A DNA stretch of 11,761 bases. It comes from JAVVPO01 sp036655715. GTDB taxonomy: Bacteria; Bacillota; Clostridia; Lachnospirales; Cellulosilyticaceae. The stretch lies in assembly GCA_036655715.1 (NCBI GenBank), contig JAVVPO010000077.1, positions 1 through 11,761 on the forward strand, in the 5' to 3' direction. Each line of letters begins with the position of its first letter. The stretch's first letter is position 1. A model generated the notes under the pieces. It ran no database searches. It was not told the DNA's origin and saw only the letters and a program-made list of their open reading frames with translations. A program made the translations under genes and the position numbers. Positions 7,058 through 11,761 of this stretch are shown here, piece after piece.

Positions 7058-7840
7058 ATGTACAGTTACACAGAACTATTAGATATTATAAAAGTGCTTA
7101 GAAGTGAAAAAGGATGCGCTTGGGATAGAAAGCAAACCCATGAGTCACTTATGCCTCACTTATTAGAAGAAAGTTACGAGTTAGTGGATGCTATCAAGAA
7201 AGAAGATGCACCAAATATGAAAGAAGAACTAGGAGATATACTATTACAAGTGCTTATGCATGCAGAGATAGCAAGTGAAAAGGGCGAGTTTACTATGGAG
7301 GATATAGTAGATGGGATAGCGAGTAAATTAGTCTATAGGCATCCTCATGTATTTGAGGAAGATAATAAACTATCAGCAGAGGAGGTAGAAGCTAATTGGG
7401 AACAGCTTAAAAAGGCTGAGAAGAAACAGAGTACTCAGACGGAAGCTATGGAATCTATCGCAAAATCCTTACCTGCACTTACTAGAGCACAAAAAATAGT
7501 GAAGAAAGCAGAGGAAGTAGGGTTCCTTTGGGATAGTTATGAACCTGTTGTAGACAAAATTAAAGAAGAACTTGAAGAGGTTTTAGTAGAGGTCAAAAAA
7601 CAAGATAATATCAAAATTGAAGAGGAAATAGGGGACTTATTATTTAGTGTAGTCAATTTAGCATATATTTTACAAATAAATCCCGAATTTGCCTTGACAA
7701 ACTGCATGGAAAAGTTTATAAATAGATTTAGATATATTGAAAATTCGACGTTTCAGGCCGGTAAACAACTATCACAACTGACATTAAGTGAAATGGACCG
7801 ACTTTGGGAAGAATGTAAAAATGTTAGGCCAAACGACTAA
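7058..7840 (+). CDS. mazG: Nucleoside triphosphate pyrophosphohydrolase MazG
   Basis: MazG hydrolyses nucleoside triphosphates to monophosphates and pyrophosphate, and is thought to clear non-canonical or excess nucleotides in the cytoplasm. The 260 residues contain two MazG repeats, as in the E. coli enzyme (263 residues). The first carries GCAWDRKQTHESL (19-31), EExxE (37-41) and ExxD (57-60), the Mg2+-binding acidic residues, followed by YRHPHVF (93-99). The second has EExxE at 170-174 and ExxD at 190-193. GAGGTG (7047-7052) supports the ATG start. In Bacillus the gene at this position, yabN, fuses a tetrapyrrole-methylase-like domain in front of MazG; here only the MazG part is present and no separate methylase gene is visible nearby. 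hup follows after 52 nt with no terminator. Confidence 0.95.
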   Translation: MYSYTELLDIIKVLRSEKGCAWDRKQTHESLMPHLLEESYELVDAIKKEDAPNMKEELGDILLQVLMHAEIASEKGEFTMEDIVDGIASKLVYRHPHVFEEDNKLSAEEVEANWEQLKKAEKKQSTQTEAMESIAKSLPALTRAQKIVKKAEEVGFLWDSYEPVVDKIKEELEEVLVEVKKQDNIKIEEEIGDLLFSVVNLAYILQINPEFALTNCMEKFINRFRYIENSTFQAGKQLSQLTLSEMDRLWEECKNVRPND

Positions 7841-7858
7841 TTTTCAATACATAATGTC

Positions 7859-7872
7859 CATGCTTAGGCATG
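7859..7872 (+). other. Small hairpin upstream of the hup ribosome binding site
   Basis: CATGC (7859-7863) and GCATG (7868-7872) form a 5-bp stem with a TTAG loop, ending 4 nt before the AGAGGAGG ribosome binding site of hup. With no T-run it is not a terminator. A role in mRNA stability or processing between mazG and hup is possible but unproven. Confidence 0.3.
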
Positions 7873-7892
7873 AATAGAGGAGGAACTTAAAA

Positions 7893-8168
7893 ATGAACAA
7901 ATCTGAATTAGTAGCTGCTATGGCAACGAAAGCTGAGATCAGCAAGAAAGATGCAGAAAAAGCGCTTAAAGCTTTTGAAGAGACTGTAATGGAAGAATTA
8001 AGAGACGGTGGAAAGATCCAATTAGTTGGATTCGGTACATTCGAAGTTACAGAAAGAAAAGCTCGCGTTGGTAGAAATCCAAAGACTAACGAAGAGATTC
8101 AAATCCCAGGTGGAAAAGCACCTAAATTCAAAGCTGGAAAAGCATTAAAAGATATCGTTAACGCATAA
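7893..8168 (+). CDS. hup: DNA-binding protein HU
   Basis: HU is a small basic dimeric protein that bends and packages chromosomal DNA. The 91 residues match the family length and end-to-end pattern: MNKSELVAAMA at the N-terminus, GFGTFEV (46-52), and the beta-arm GRNPKTNEEI (60-69) with P63, which intercalates into DNA, then KAPKFKAGKALKD. A strong AGAGGAGG (7876-7883) lies 9 nt before the ATG. Codon choice differs from the neighbours: more C-ending codons (ATC, TTC, AAC), as expected for a highly expressed gene. It may be read from the mazG promoter; no separate promoter is convincing. A strong terminator follows. Many Clostridia carry hup in this position, whereas Bacillus does not. Confidence 0.96.
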   Translation: MNKSELVAAMATKAEISKKDAEKALKAFEETVMEELRDGGKIQLVGFGTFEVTERKARVGRNPKTNEEIQIPGGKAPKFKAGKALKDIVNA

Positions 8169-8189
8169 TTGTTATTAACGAAAAAACTT

Positions 8190-8217
8190 AAATCTACACC
8201 TAGGTGTAGATTTTTTT
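8190..8217 (+). terminator. Strong, possibly bidirectional, terminator after hup
   Basis: Positions 8190-8213 are a perfect 24-bp palindrome (left half AAATCTACACCT), followed by a T-run to 8217 and preceded by AAAAAA at 8181-8186. It would form a stem of about 10 bp with a small CTAG loop. The A-rich 5' side means it could also stop transcription on the other strand. Confidence 0.9.
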
Positions 8218-8279
8218 ATTAATTAGAATTATTAACTAAAAAGTAAAAAAAATCAAGGTAGGATATTAGGAGGAAGAAG

Positions 8280-8519
8280 ATGAGAATAGATAAGTATTTA
8301 AAGCTAACACGTATTATTAAGCGCCGTACAATCGCACAAGAGGCTTGTGATCAAGGTAGGGTACAAATCAATGGTAAAGTAGCTAAAGCAGGGAATCAGG
8401 TTAAAATAGGTGATATTATAGAGATTAGCTTTGCAAGTAAAGCTATCAAATATGAAGTGCTAGATTTAAAAGAACATGTAAAGAAAGAAGAAGTAGAAAC
8501 CTTGTACCGTATTGTGTAA
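8280..8519 (+). CDS. rqcP: RqcP/YabO, S4-domain ribosome quality control factor
   Basis: The 79 residues form a single S4 RNA-binding domain. The opening MRIDKYLKLTRIIKRRTIAQE and the following DQGRVQINGKVAKAG closely follow Bacillus YabO. That protein was renamed RqcP because it binds stalled 50S subunits beside RqcH and promotes alanine tailing of stuck nascent chains. Key basic residues include R2, K5, K14, R15 and R16, and the C-terminus is lysine/glutamate-rich (KEHVKKEEVE). TAGGAGG (8267-8273) lies 6 nt before the ATG. It is the first gene of the rqcP-yabP-yabQ-divIC group; no clear promoter was found in the 60 nt between the hup terminator and the start. hslR is a more distant S4 relative, but this gene order favours rqcP. 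Confidence 0.92.
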   Translation: MRIDKYLKLTRIIKRRTIAQEACDQGRVQINGKVAKAGNQVKIGDIIEISFASKAIKYEVLDLKEHVKKEEVETLYRIV

Positions 8520-8527
8520 TAAAAATC

Positions 8528-8582
8528 AATCCACCTCAATATAAATAAGTAGTAGGAAAACTTTACCGAGAAAGGGTGGATT
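8528..8582 (+). promoter_or_regulatory. Possible hairpin masking the yabP ribosome binding site
   Basis: AATCCACCT (8528-8536) can pair with GGGTGGATT (8574-8582) over 9 bp, one of them a G-T wobble. The 3' arm contains the GGGTGG ribosome binding site of yabP, six nt before its ATG, so the fold would block translation initiation. The 37-nt loop holds no obvious ligand-binding fold. Confidence 0.45.
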
Positions 8583-8585
8583 AAG

Positions 8586-8864
8586 ATGGAAGAAAAAGGA
8601 TCTAGAAAGCACACGCTTAATCTAGTAGATAGAGAAAGGCTGGCGATGACAGGAGTAACAGATGTATTTGCATTTGATGAACAGGTAATAGAGCTTGAGA
8701 CAACAGATGGTTATGTGGATTTAGAGGGGATAGATCTTCATATTGTTAAGATGAATTTAGATAGTGGTGAGCTGATTGTAGAGGGAAAGATTTCTCAAAT
8801 TGCTTACCAAGACCAAGTAAGCGCTAAGAAAAAGGGCTCTCTTATATCTAGGTTATTTAAATAA
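8586..8864 (+). CDS. yabP: Sporulation protein YabP
   Basis: YabP is a small protein conserved in endospore formers and needed, with YabQ, in the mother cell at the time the spore cortex is made; its biochemical activity is not known. The 92 residues show the family pattern: an opening HTLNLVDRERLAMTGVTDV, then alternating strands with EQVIELETTDGYVDLEGIDLHI-type spacing, and an IVEGKI segment near the C-terminus. There is no signal peptide or membrane helix, so it is probably cytoplasmic, with a beta-rich fold. GGGTGG (8574-8579) lies 6 nt before the ATG and may be masked by an upstream complementary segment. yabQ starts 12 nt after the stop. I could not find a convincing sigma-E promoter in the 66-nt gap before the gene. 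Confidence 0.92.
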   Translation: MEEKGSRKHTLNLVDRERLAMTGVTDVFAFDEQVIELETTDGYVDLEGIDLHIVKMNLDSGELIVEGKISQIAYQDQVSAKKKGSLISRLFK

Positions 8865-8876
8865 TAGGAGGAACCA

Positions 8877-9395
8877 ATGAATGAGTTAGTAAATACACAG
8901 ACGATGTTGTTTATCAAATGTATAGAAATAGGAATACTTATGGGAATGATTTATGATCTTATAAGGATATTTCGTAAGATTATAAATCATTACAACTGGG
9001 TGGTACAAGTTGAGGATGCATTATATTGGATTATTTGCAGCTTTATAGGGTTTGCAATTTTATATATGCACAACTATGCAGACATAAGGTTTTTTGGATT
9101 AATGGGTATGGTTTTAGGTGGTATAATGTACCTGTGTACTTTGAGTATTCTTTTTATGAAAGTAGCTACATGGGTTATAGATTTATTGAAAAAAGTAATA
9201 AGTTATATTTTACATATTTTAAGTATACCAATAAAATGGTTATTGACTCTTTTAAGTATTCCTTTGAAATGGATGAGAAAATCTTTGGGAATAGCTAATA
9301 ATCGGCAAAAACAAGAAATCAGGAAATTAAGAAGAAAGTGGTATTACAAAAAAGCAGATATCCGTACAGCTATAAAGATTAAGAAAGAAAAATAA
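8877..9395 (+). CDS. yabQ: Spore cortex membrane protein YabQ
   Basis: YabQ is a mother-cell membrane protein required for spore cortex formation in Bacillus. This 172-residue protein has hydrophobic segments at about 10-30, 48-64 and 72-94, with the family-typical GMIYDLIRIFRK (23-34) and VEDALYW (45-51). After these comes a 40-residue amphipathic stretch with a near-tandem repeat, LSIPIKW (115-121) and LSIPLKW (126-132), then a highly basic tail (about 140-172) likely to face the cytoplasm. AGGAGG (8866-8871) is 5 nt before ATG 8877. The overlapping ATG at 8881 is out of frame. The tight 12-nt spacing behind yabP indicates co-transcription. The assignment is firm from sequence pattern plus position; the repeat's function is unknown. 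Confidence 0.9.
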   Translation: MNELVNTQTMLFIKCIEIGILMGMIYDLIRIFRKIINHYNWVVQVEDALYWIICSFIGFAILYMHNYADIRFFGLMGMVLGGIMYLCTLSILFMKVATWVIDLLKKVISYILHILSIPIKWLLTLLSIPLKWMRKSLGIANNRQKQEIRKLRRKWYYKKADIRTAIKIKKEK

Positions 9396-9398
9396 TTA

Positions 9399-9427
9399 TT
9401 TACAAAAGGATAAAATTGGATTAACAT
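9399..9427 (+). promoter_or_regulatory. Possible promoter for divIC and the initiator tRNA
   Basis: TTTACA (9399-9404, 5 of 6 match to TTGACA) and TAACAT (9422-9427, 4 of 6 match to TATAAT) are 17 nt apart, in the 64-nt gap between yabQ and divIC. It would allow growth-phase expression of the division gene and tRNA independently of the sporulation genes. Confidence 0.4.
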
Positions 9428-9459
9428 ATACTTAAAGATATCGAGTAGGTGAGGAACAA

Positions 9460-9735
9460 ATGAAAAAAAAACAAGTGATATTTAGAAGTTTTCTCTTTAT
9501 AACAGTTTGTATTATAACTGGATTAAGTGTTAAAGCAGTAGAATTCAATAAGATTATCATGGGGCTAGATTCACAAATAGTATCCTCACAAGCTGAACTT
9601 GAAAAAGATAAAGAAAGACTTGAAGAATTAAAAAAAGAAAGAGCAACAATGAACTCTCCAGAATATATTGAAAAAGTAGCTAGGGAGAAGTTAGGTATGG
9701 TTAAAGCAGATGATATAGTCTTTAAACAAAAATAG
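9460..9735 (+). CDS. divIC: Septum formation initiator DivIC/FtsB family protein
   Basis: DivIC works with FtsL and DivIB/FtsQ in the division-site complex that activates septal peptidoglycan synthesis. The 91-residue protein has the expected layout: a short basic cytoplasmic end (MKKKQ), one transmembrane helix (about 7-24), an extracellular coiled coil (about 30-65, rich in E, K and L, with LEKDKERLEELKKE), and the family's closing motif SPEYIEKVAREKLGMVKADD (66-85). AGGTGAGG (9447-9454) precedes the ATG. The gene lies after yabQ as in Bacillus. No terminator lies between its stop and the initiator tRNA 16 nt downstream. FtsL is similar in topology but lacks this C-terminal motif. Confidence 0.93.
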   Translation: MKKKQVIFRSFLFITVCIITGLSVKAVEFNKIIMGLDSQIVSSQAELEKDKERLEELKKERATMNSPEYIEKVAREKLGMVKADDIVFKQK

Positions 9736-9751
9736 TTTTTAAATATAATAG

Positions 9752-9825
9752 CGCGGAGTGGAGCAGTATGGAAGCTCGTCGGGCTCATAATCCGAAGGTC
9801 GTAGGTTCAAATCCTGCCTCCGCAA
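9752..9825 (+). tRNA. Initiator tRNA-fMet (CAU)
   Basis: The 74-nt cloverleaf has acceptor CGCGGAG paired with CTCCGC, leaving the C1 x A72 mismatch that marks initiators, then a GAGC/GCTC D-stem, anticodon loop CTCATAA (anticodon CAT) and a T-arm GTAGG-TTCAAAT-CCTGC. Sequence resemblance to known bacterial initiators is close. CCA is not encoded. Of the three G-C pairs that initiators carry next to the anticodon loop, the one nearest the loop is replaced by G31-U39 (stem TCGGG/TCCGA). The gene begins 16 nt after divIC, with no promoter positioned to start before its 5' end. It is therefore probably cut from the divIC transcript by RNase P and 3' processing. Confidence 0.95.
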
Positions 9826-9837
9826 TTAGTTTTATGT

Positions 9838-9880
9838 AATACTGTCATAATTTCCTTAATAGAGGTTATGGCAGTATTTT
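9838..9880 (+). terminator. Intrinsic terminator after the initiator tRNA
   Basis: AATACTGTCATAA (9838-9850) pairs with TTATGGCAGTATT (9866-9878) over 13 bp with one G-T wobble, running into TTTT (9877-9880). This is the only terminator seen after rqcP, so it probably ends the whole rqcP-yabP-yabQ-divIC-tRNA unit. Confidence 0.8.
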
Positions 9881-9918
9881 AGCATGTTTAATAAGTAATG
9901 TGTTAGCTGTTAAATAGA

Positions 9919-9964
9919 ATAGCACTAATCCTTAGATAATATAAACATTAATGGTTAGTGCTAT
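9919..9964. repeat. Inverted repeat between the tRNA and the MATE gene
   Basis: ATAGCACTAATC (9919-9930) pairs with GGTTAGTGCTAT (9953-9964) over 12 bp with one wobble and a 22-nt loop. There is no T-run afterwards. It could be an mRNA-like structure, a second weak terminator, or a remnant of an insertion boundary; nothing in the sequence decides between these. Confidence 0.45.
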
Positions 9965-10001
9965 GAGTAATTAGAATAAATTCTAAAGGGTATTTATAGA
10001 A

Positions 10002-10029
10002 TCAACATAATATAGTATGATACTATAAT
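10002..10029 (+). promoter_or_regulatory. Probable promoter for the MATE gene
   Basis: TCAACA (10002-10007, 4 of 6 match to TTGACA) and a perfect TATAAT (10024-10029) are 16 nt apart, 56 nt before the chosen start codon. Confidence 0.55.
10011..10027. promoter_or_regulatory. Palindromic operator-like site over the MATE -10 box
   Basis: TATAGTAT-G-ATACTATA is a perfect 17-bp palindrome with one central base. It fills most of the promoter spacer and covers the first four bases of the -10 box, the usual place for a repressor site. No regulator gene is adjacent in the window. AT-rich sequence makes chance palindromes more likely, so this is suggestive only. Confidence 0.45.
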
Positions 10030-10084
10030 GTGAAATGAATTTATATTAAGTATAAAAAATTATTTTGAAAAGGAGATGAATGAA

Positions 10085-11479
10085 ATGGCTAAAGAAGCAA
10101 CGAACTTAGGAAAAGATAGCATAGGCATATTGTTATTCAAGCTAGCTATGCCGGCTATTATAGCACAGCTTGTTAATGTACTTTATAATATCGTAGACCG
10201 TATTTTTATTGGTAGAATTCCTAATGGGGAGATAGCGATGGCAGGAGTAGGTGTTGCCTTCCCGATTATTCTTATTATTTCAGCATTTAGTGCATTATTA
10301 GGTATGGGTGGAGCACCTCTTGCTGCTATTAAAATGGGAGAAGGAAATAATAGTGAAGCAGAAAGAATTATGAGTACTAGTTTTTCATTACTTACCTCAG
10401 TTGGGATATTGCTAACAATTATTTTCTTAATCTTTAAAGAACCTATTTTATGGGCATTTGGAGCGAGTGAGGCGACTATTGGATATGCTTCAGAATATAT
10501 TACAATCTATCTAATAGGAACAGTAGCAGTGCAAATAGCATTAGGTATGAATGCTTTTGTTAATACACAAGGCTTTGCTAAGATTGGTATGATGACAGTT
10601 ATGCTAGGGGCTGCTATTAACATAGTACTTGACCCTATACTTATCTTTGGATTTGGTATGGGAGTAAAAGGGGCAGCGCTTGCGACAATTGTTGCACAAT
10701 TTGTATCAGCTACTTGGGTACTTATATTCTTATTTGGTAAAAAGAGCATACTTAAGATACGAAAAAAATATCTAATACCTAATCCTAAGATAGCTTTGGC
10801 TATTGTAGCTCTTGGTATTTCTCCATTTATCATGCAATCTACAGAAAGTTTAGTGCTTATATCACTGAACAATCAATTACTTAAATATGGTGGAGATTTA
10901 GCGGTAGGTGCTATGACTATCATGAGTAGTATTATGCAAATGATTATGCTACCTATTATGGGGATTTCACAAGGCGCACAACCTATCCTAAGTTATAACT
11001 ATGGGGCAAAACAAATGGATAGGGTAAAGAAAACATTTAAATTACAGATTATATGTTGTATTGCTTATACAACATTTATGTGGGTAATGCTTATGTTAAT
11101 CCCAGAAGTGTTTGTAGGAATCTTTAATAATAAGCAGGAACTAATAGATATTACATCATGGAGTATAAGAATTTACTTTGCAGGTATATTTGCCTTTGGG
11201 GCACAAGGTGCATGTCAGCAAACATTCCTTGCACTTGGCCAAGCAAAGACATCACTCATCTTAGCTTTACTTAGAAAGGTTATATTACTTGTACCACTTA
11301 TCTTCATACTTCCTGCATGCGTAGCAGATGCGAATAAACTTCAAGCGGTACTTACTGCAGAACCAGTAGCAGATATTTTAGCTGCTTTAACAACAGTAGT
11401 ATGCTTTGCAATCTTCTATAAAAAAACATTAGGTAAAATTGAAAATGAAGTAGAGACTTCAGGACCCGTTTCTATGTAA
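10085..11479 (+). CDS. MATE-family multidrug exporter (MepA-like)
   Basis: MATE proteins are 12-helix membrane antiporters that export cationic drugs or metabolites in exchange for Na+ or H+. I choose ATG 10085 because AGGAG (10071-10075) lies 9 nt upstream; the in-frame ATG at 10076 directly abuts it. The 464 residues are of normal family length and form two similar six-helix halves. The start, NLGKDSIGILLFKLAMPAII, is typical of the MepA/DinF-like branch, as are MGVKGAALATIVAQ, INIVLDP (conserved D183) and QGAQPILSYNYGAK (296-309) in the second half. The substrate cannot be read from the sequence. The gene has its own promoter, operator-like palindrome and terminator, and sits among tRNA genes where Bacillus relatives have spoIIE further on. 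Base composition is not visibly different from its neighbours. Confidence 0.93.
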   Translation: MAKEATNLGKDSIGILLFKLAMPAIIAQLVNVLYNIVDRIFIGRIPNGEIAMAGVGVAFPIILIISAFSALLGMGGAPLAAIKMGEGNNSEAERIMSTSFSLLTSVGILLTIIFLIFKEPILWAFGASEATIGYASEYITIYLIGTVAVQIALGMNAFVNTQGFAKIGMMTVMLGAAINIVLDPILIFGFGMGVKGAALATIVAQFVSATWVLIFLFGKKSILKIRKKYLIPNPKIALAIVALGISPFIMQSTESLVLISLNNQLLKYGGDLAVGAMTIMSSIMQMIMLPIMGISQGAQPILSYNYGAKQMDRVKKTFKLQIICCIAYTTFMWVMLMLIPEVFVGIFNNKQELIDITSWSIRIYFAGIFAFGAQGACQQTFLALGQAKTSLILALLRKVILLVPLIFILPACVADANKLQAVLTAEPVADILAALTTVVCFAIFYKKTLGKIENEVETSGPVSM

Positions 11480-11483
11480 AGGT

Positions 11484-11522
11484 GCAGGGTATATAGTCTC
11501 AACACTTATATACCCTGCTTTT
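11484..11522 (+). terminator. Intrinsic terminator after the MATE gene
   Basis: GCAGGGTATATA (11484-11495) and TATATACCCTGC (11507-11518) form a perfect 12-bp stem with an 11-nt loop, followed by TTTT. It lies 4 nt after the stop codon. Confidence 0.92.
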
Positions 11523-11562
11523 ATATAATCTATAAATTTTTAAAAAAAGTTGTCAAAAGTAC

Positions 11563-11591
11563 TTGCATTATGACAAGTAATAGGATATACT
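11563..11591 (+). promoter_or_regulatory. Probable promoter of the tRNA cluster
   Basis: TTGCAT (11563-11568) and TATACT (11586-11591) are 17 nt apart, and the latter lies 39 nt before the tRNA. The -35 box sits within an inverted repeat, ACTTG (11561-11565) with CAAGT (11574-11578), and a second one, TTGTCA (11550-11555) with TGACAA (11571-11576). Just downstream, GTGCTC and GAGTGC could form a short leader hairpin with G-U pairs. Confidence 0.6.
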
Positions 11592-11630
11592 ACAAAAGTG
11601 CTCAGGAAACGAGTGCAAAAAACAAAATAT

Positions 11631-11704
11631 GGCGGAATAGCTCAGTTGGCTAGAGCACATGGTTCATACCCATGGTGTCGGGGGTTCAAATCCCTCTTCC
11701 GCTA
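11631..11704 (+). tRNA. Elongator tRNA-Met (CAU)
   Basis: The 74-nt cloverleaf has acceptor GGCGGAA with TTCCGCT (G1-U72 wobble), a GCTC/GAGC D-stem, anticodon arm CATGG-TTCATAC-CCATG (anticodon CAT at 11665-11667), and T-arm GGGGG-TTCAAAT-CCCTC, with discriminator A. No CCA is encoded. A CAT anticodon could also mean the lysidine-modified tRNA-Ile2, but the acceptor stem and the TTCATAC loop closely resemble Bacillus elongator tRNA-Met, and the sequence lacks the initiator C1 x A72 mismatch. Confidence 0.9.
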
Positions 11705-11709
11705 CTTAT

Positions 11710-11761
11710 GGTCGCTTAGCTCAGCTGGGAGAGCACCTGCCTTACAAGCAGGGGGTCATAG
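11710..11761 (+). tRNA. tRNA-Val (UAC), cut by the window end
   Basis: Acceptor 5' strand GGTCGCT, D-arm GCTC-AGCTGGGA-GAGC and anticodon arm CCTGC-CTTACAA-GCAGG (anticodon TAC at 11743-11745) are visible. The T-arm and 3' acceptor strand lie beyond the window. It is 5 nt after tRNA-Met and clearly in the same tRNA operon, which continues to the right. Confidence 0.88.

Noticed and set aside
9026..9298. Second + strand frame inside yabQ
   Set aside because: It is out of frame with a clear YabQ sequence, rich in Tyr and Phe from AT-rich codons, and lacks a ribosome binding site.
9744..9749. TATAAT just before the initiator tRNA as its promoter
   Set aside because: Transcription would start a few bases inside the tRNA, losing the 5' acceptor strand.
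10076..10084. ATG at 10076 as the start of the MATE gene
   Set aside because: It directly follows AGGAG with no spacing, whereas ATG 10085 has a workable 9-nt spacing.
11631..11704. tRNA-Ile2 (lysidine type) for the second CAT tRNA
   Set aside because: The acceptor and anticodon arms match elongator tRNA-Met far better than known Ile2 tRNAs.

Overview
The window comes from a low-GC, endospore-forming member of the Clostridia. Evidence: AT-rich codon use, strong AGGAGG-type ribosome binding sites, tRNAs without an encoded CCA end, and four sporulation-linked genes (spoVT, yabP, yabQ, divIC). The gene order pth-mfd-(peptidyl-prolyl isomerase)-spoVT-mazG-hup-rqcP-yabP-yabQ-divIC-tRNA-Met is a clostridial version of the Bacillus subtilis spoVC/pth to spoIIE region. 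A Lachnospirales/Cellulosilyticum-like origin is plausible, but the genus cannot be fixed from this sequence alone. All protein genes are on the + strand.

Layout. 1-923: a small two-helix membrane protein of unknown function, then 571 nt without a gene. That gap carries a striking 192-bp foldback element with perfect 28-bp terminal inverted repeats. 924-5028: pth and mfd, 4 nt apart, linking peptidyl-tRNA recycling and transcription-coupled repair. 5105-6190: a PrsA/SurA-type parvulin lipoprotein with its own promoter and terminator. 6374-6925: spoVT behind a good match to a forespore sigma-G promoter. 7058-8168: mazG and the nucleoid protein HU, closed by a strong terminator. 8280-9825: rqcP, yabP, yabQ, divIC and an initiator tRNA-Met, with one terminator seen only after the tRNA. 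10085-11479: a MATE-family exporter with a palindromic operator-like site across its -10 box. 11563-11761: a tRNA promoter, elongator tRNA-Met and the start of tRNA-Val, cut by the window edge.

How the genes fit together. Most are housekeeping: translation quality control (pth, rqcP), repair (mfd), nucleotide sanitation (mazG), chromosome packaging (hup), envelope protein folding (parvulin) and division (divIC). Interleaved with them are spore-formation genes (spoVT, yabP, yabQ). This mix of growth and sporulation functions is typical of the locus in endospore formers.

I found no clear novel multi-gene system. The features most worth a second look are the 192-bp foldback element, the initiator tRNA that appears to be made from the divIC transcript and carries an unusual G31-U39 pair, the possible ribosome-binding-site hairpin before yabP, and the palindrome over the MATE promoter.
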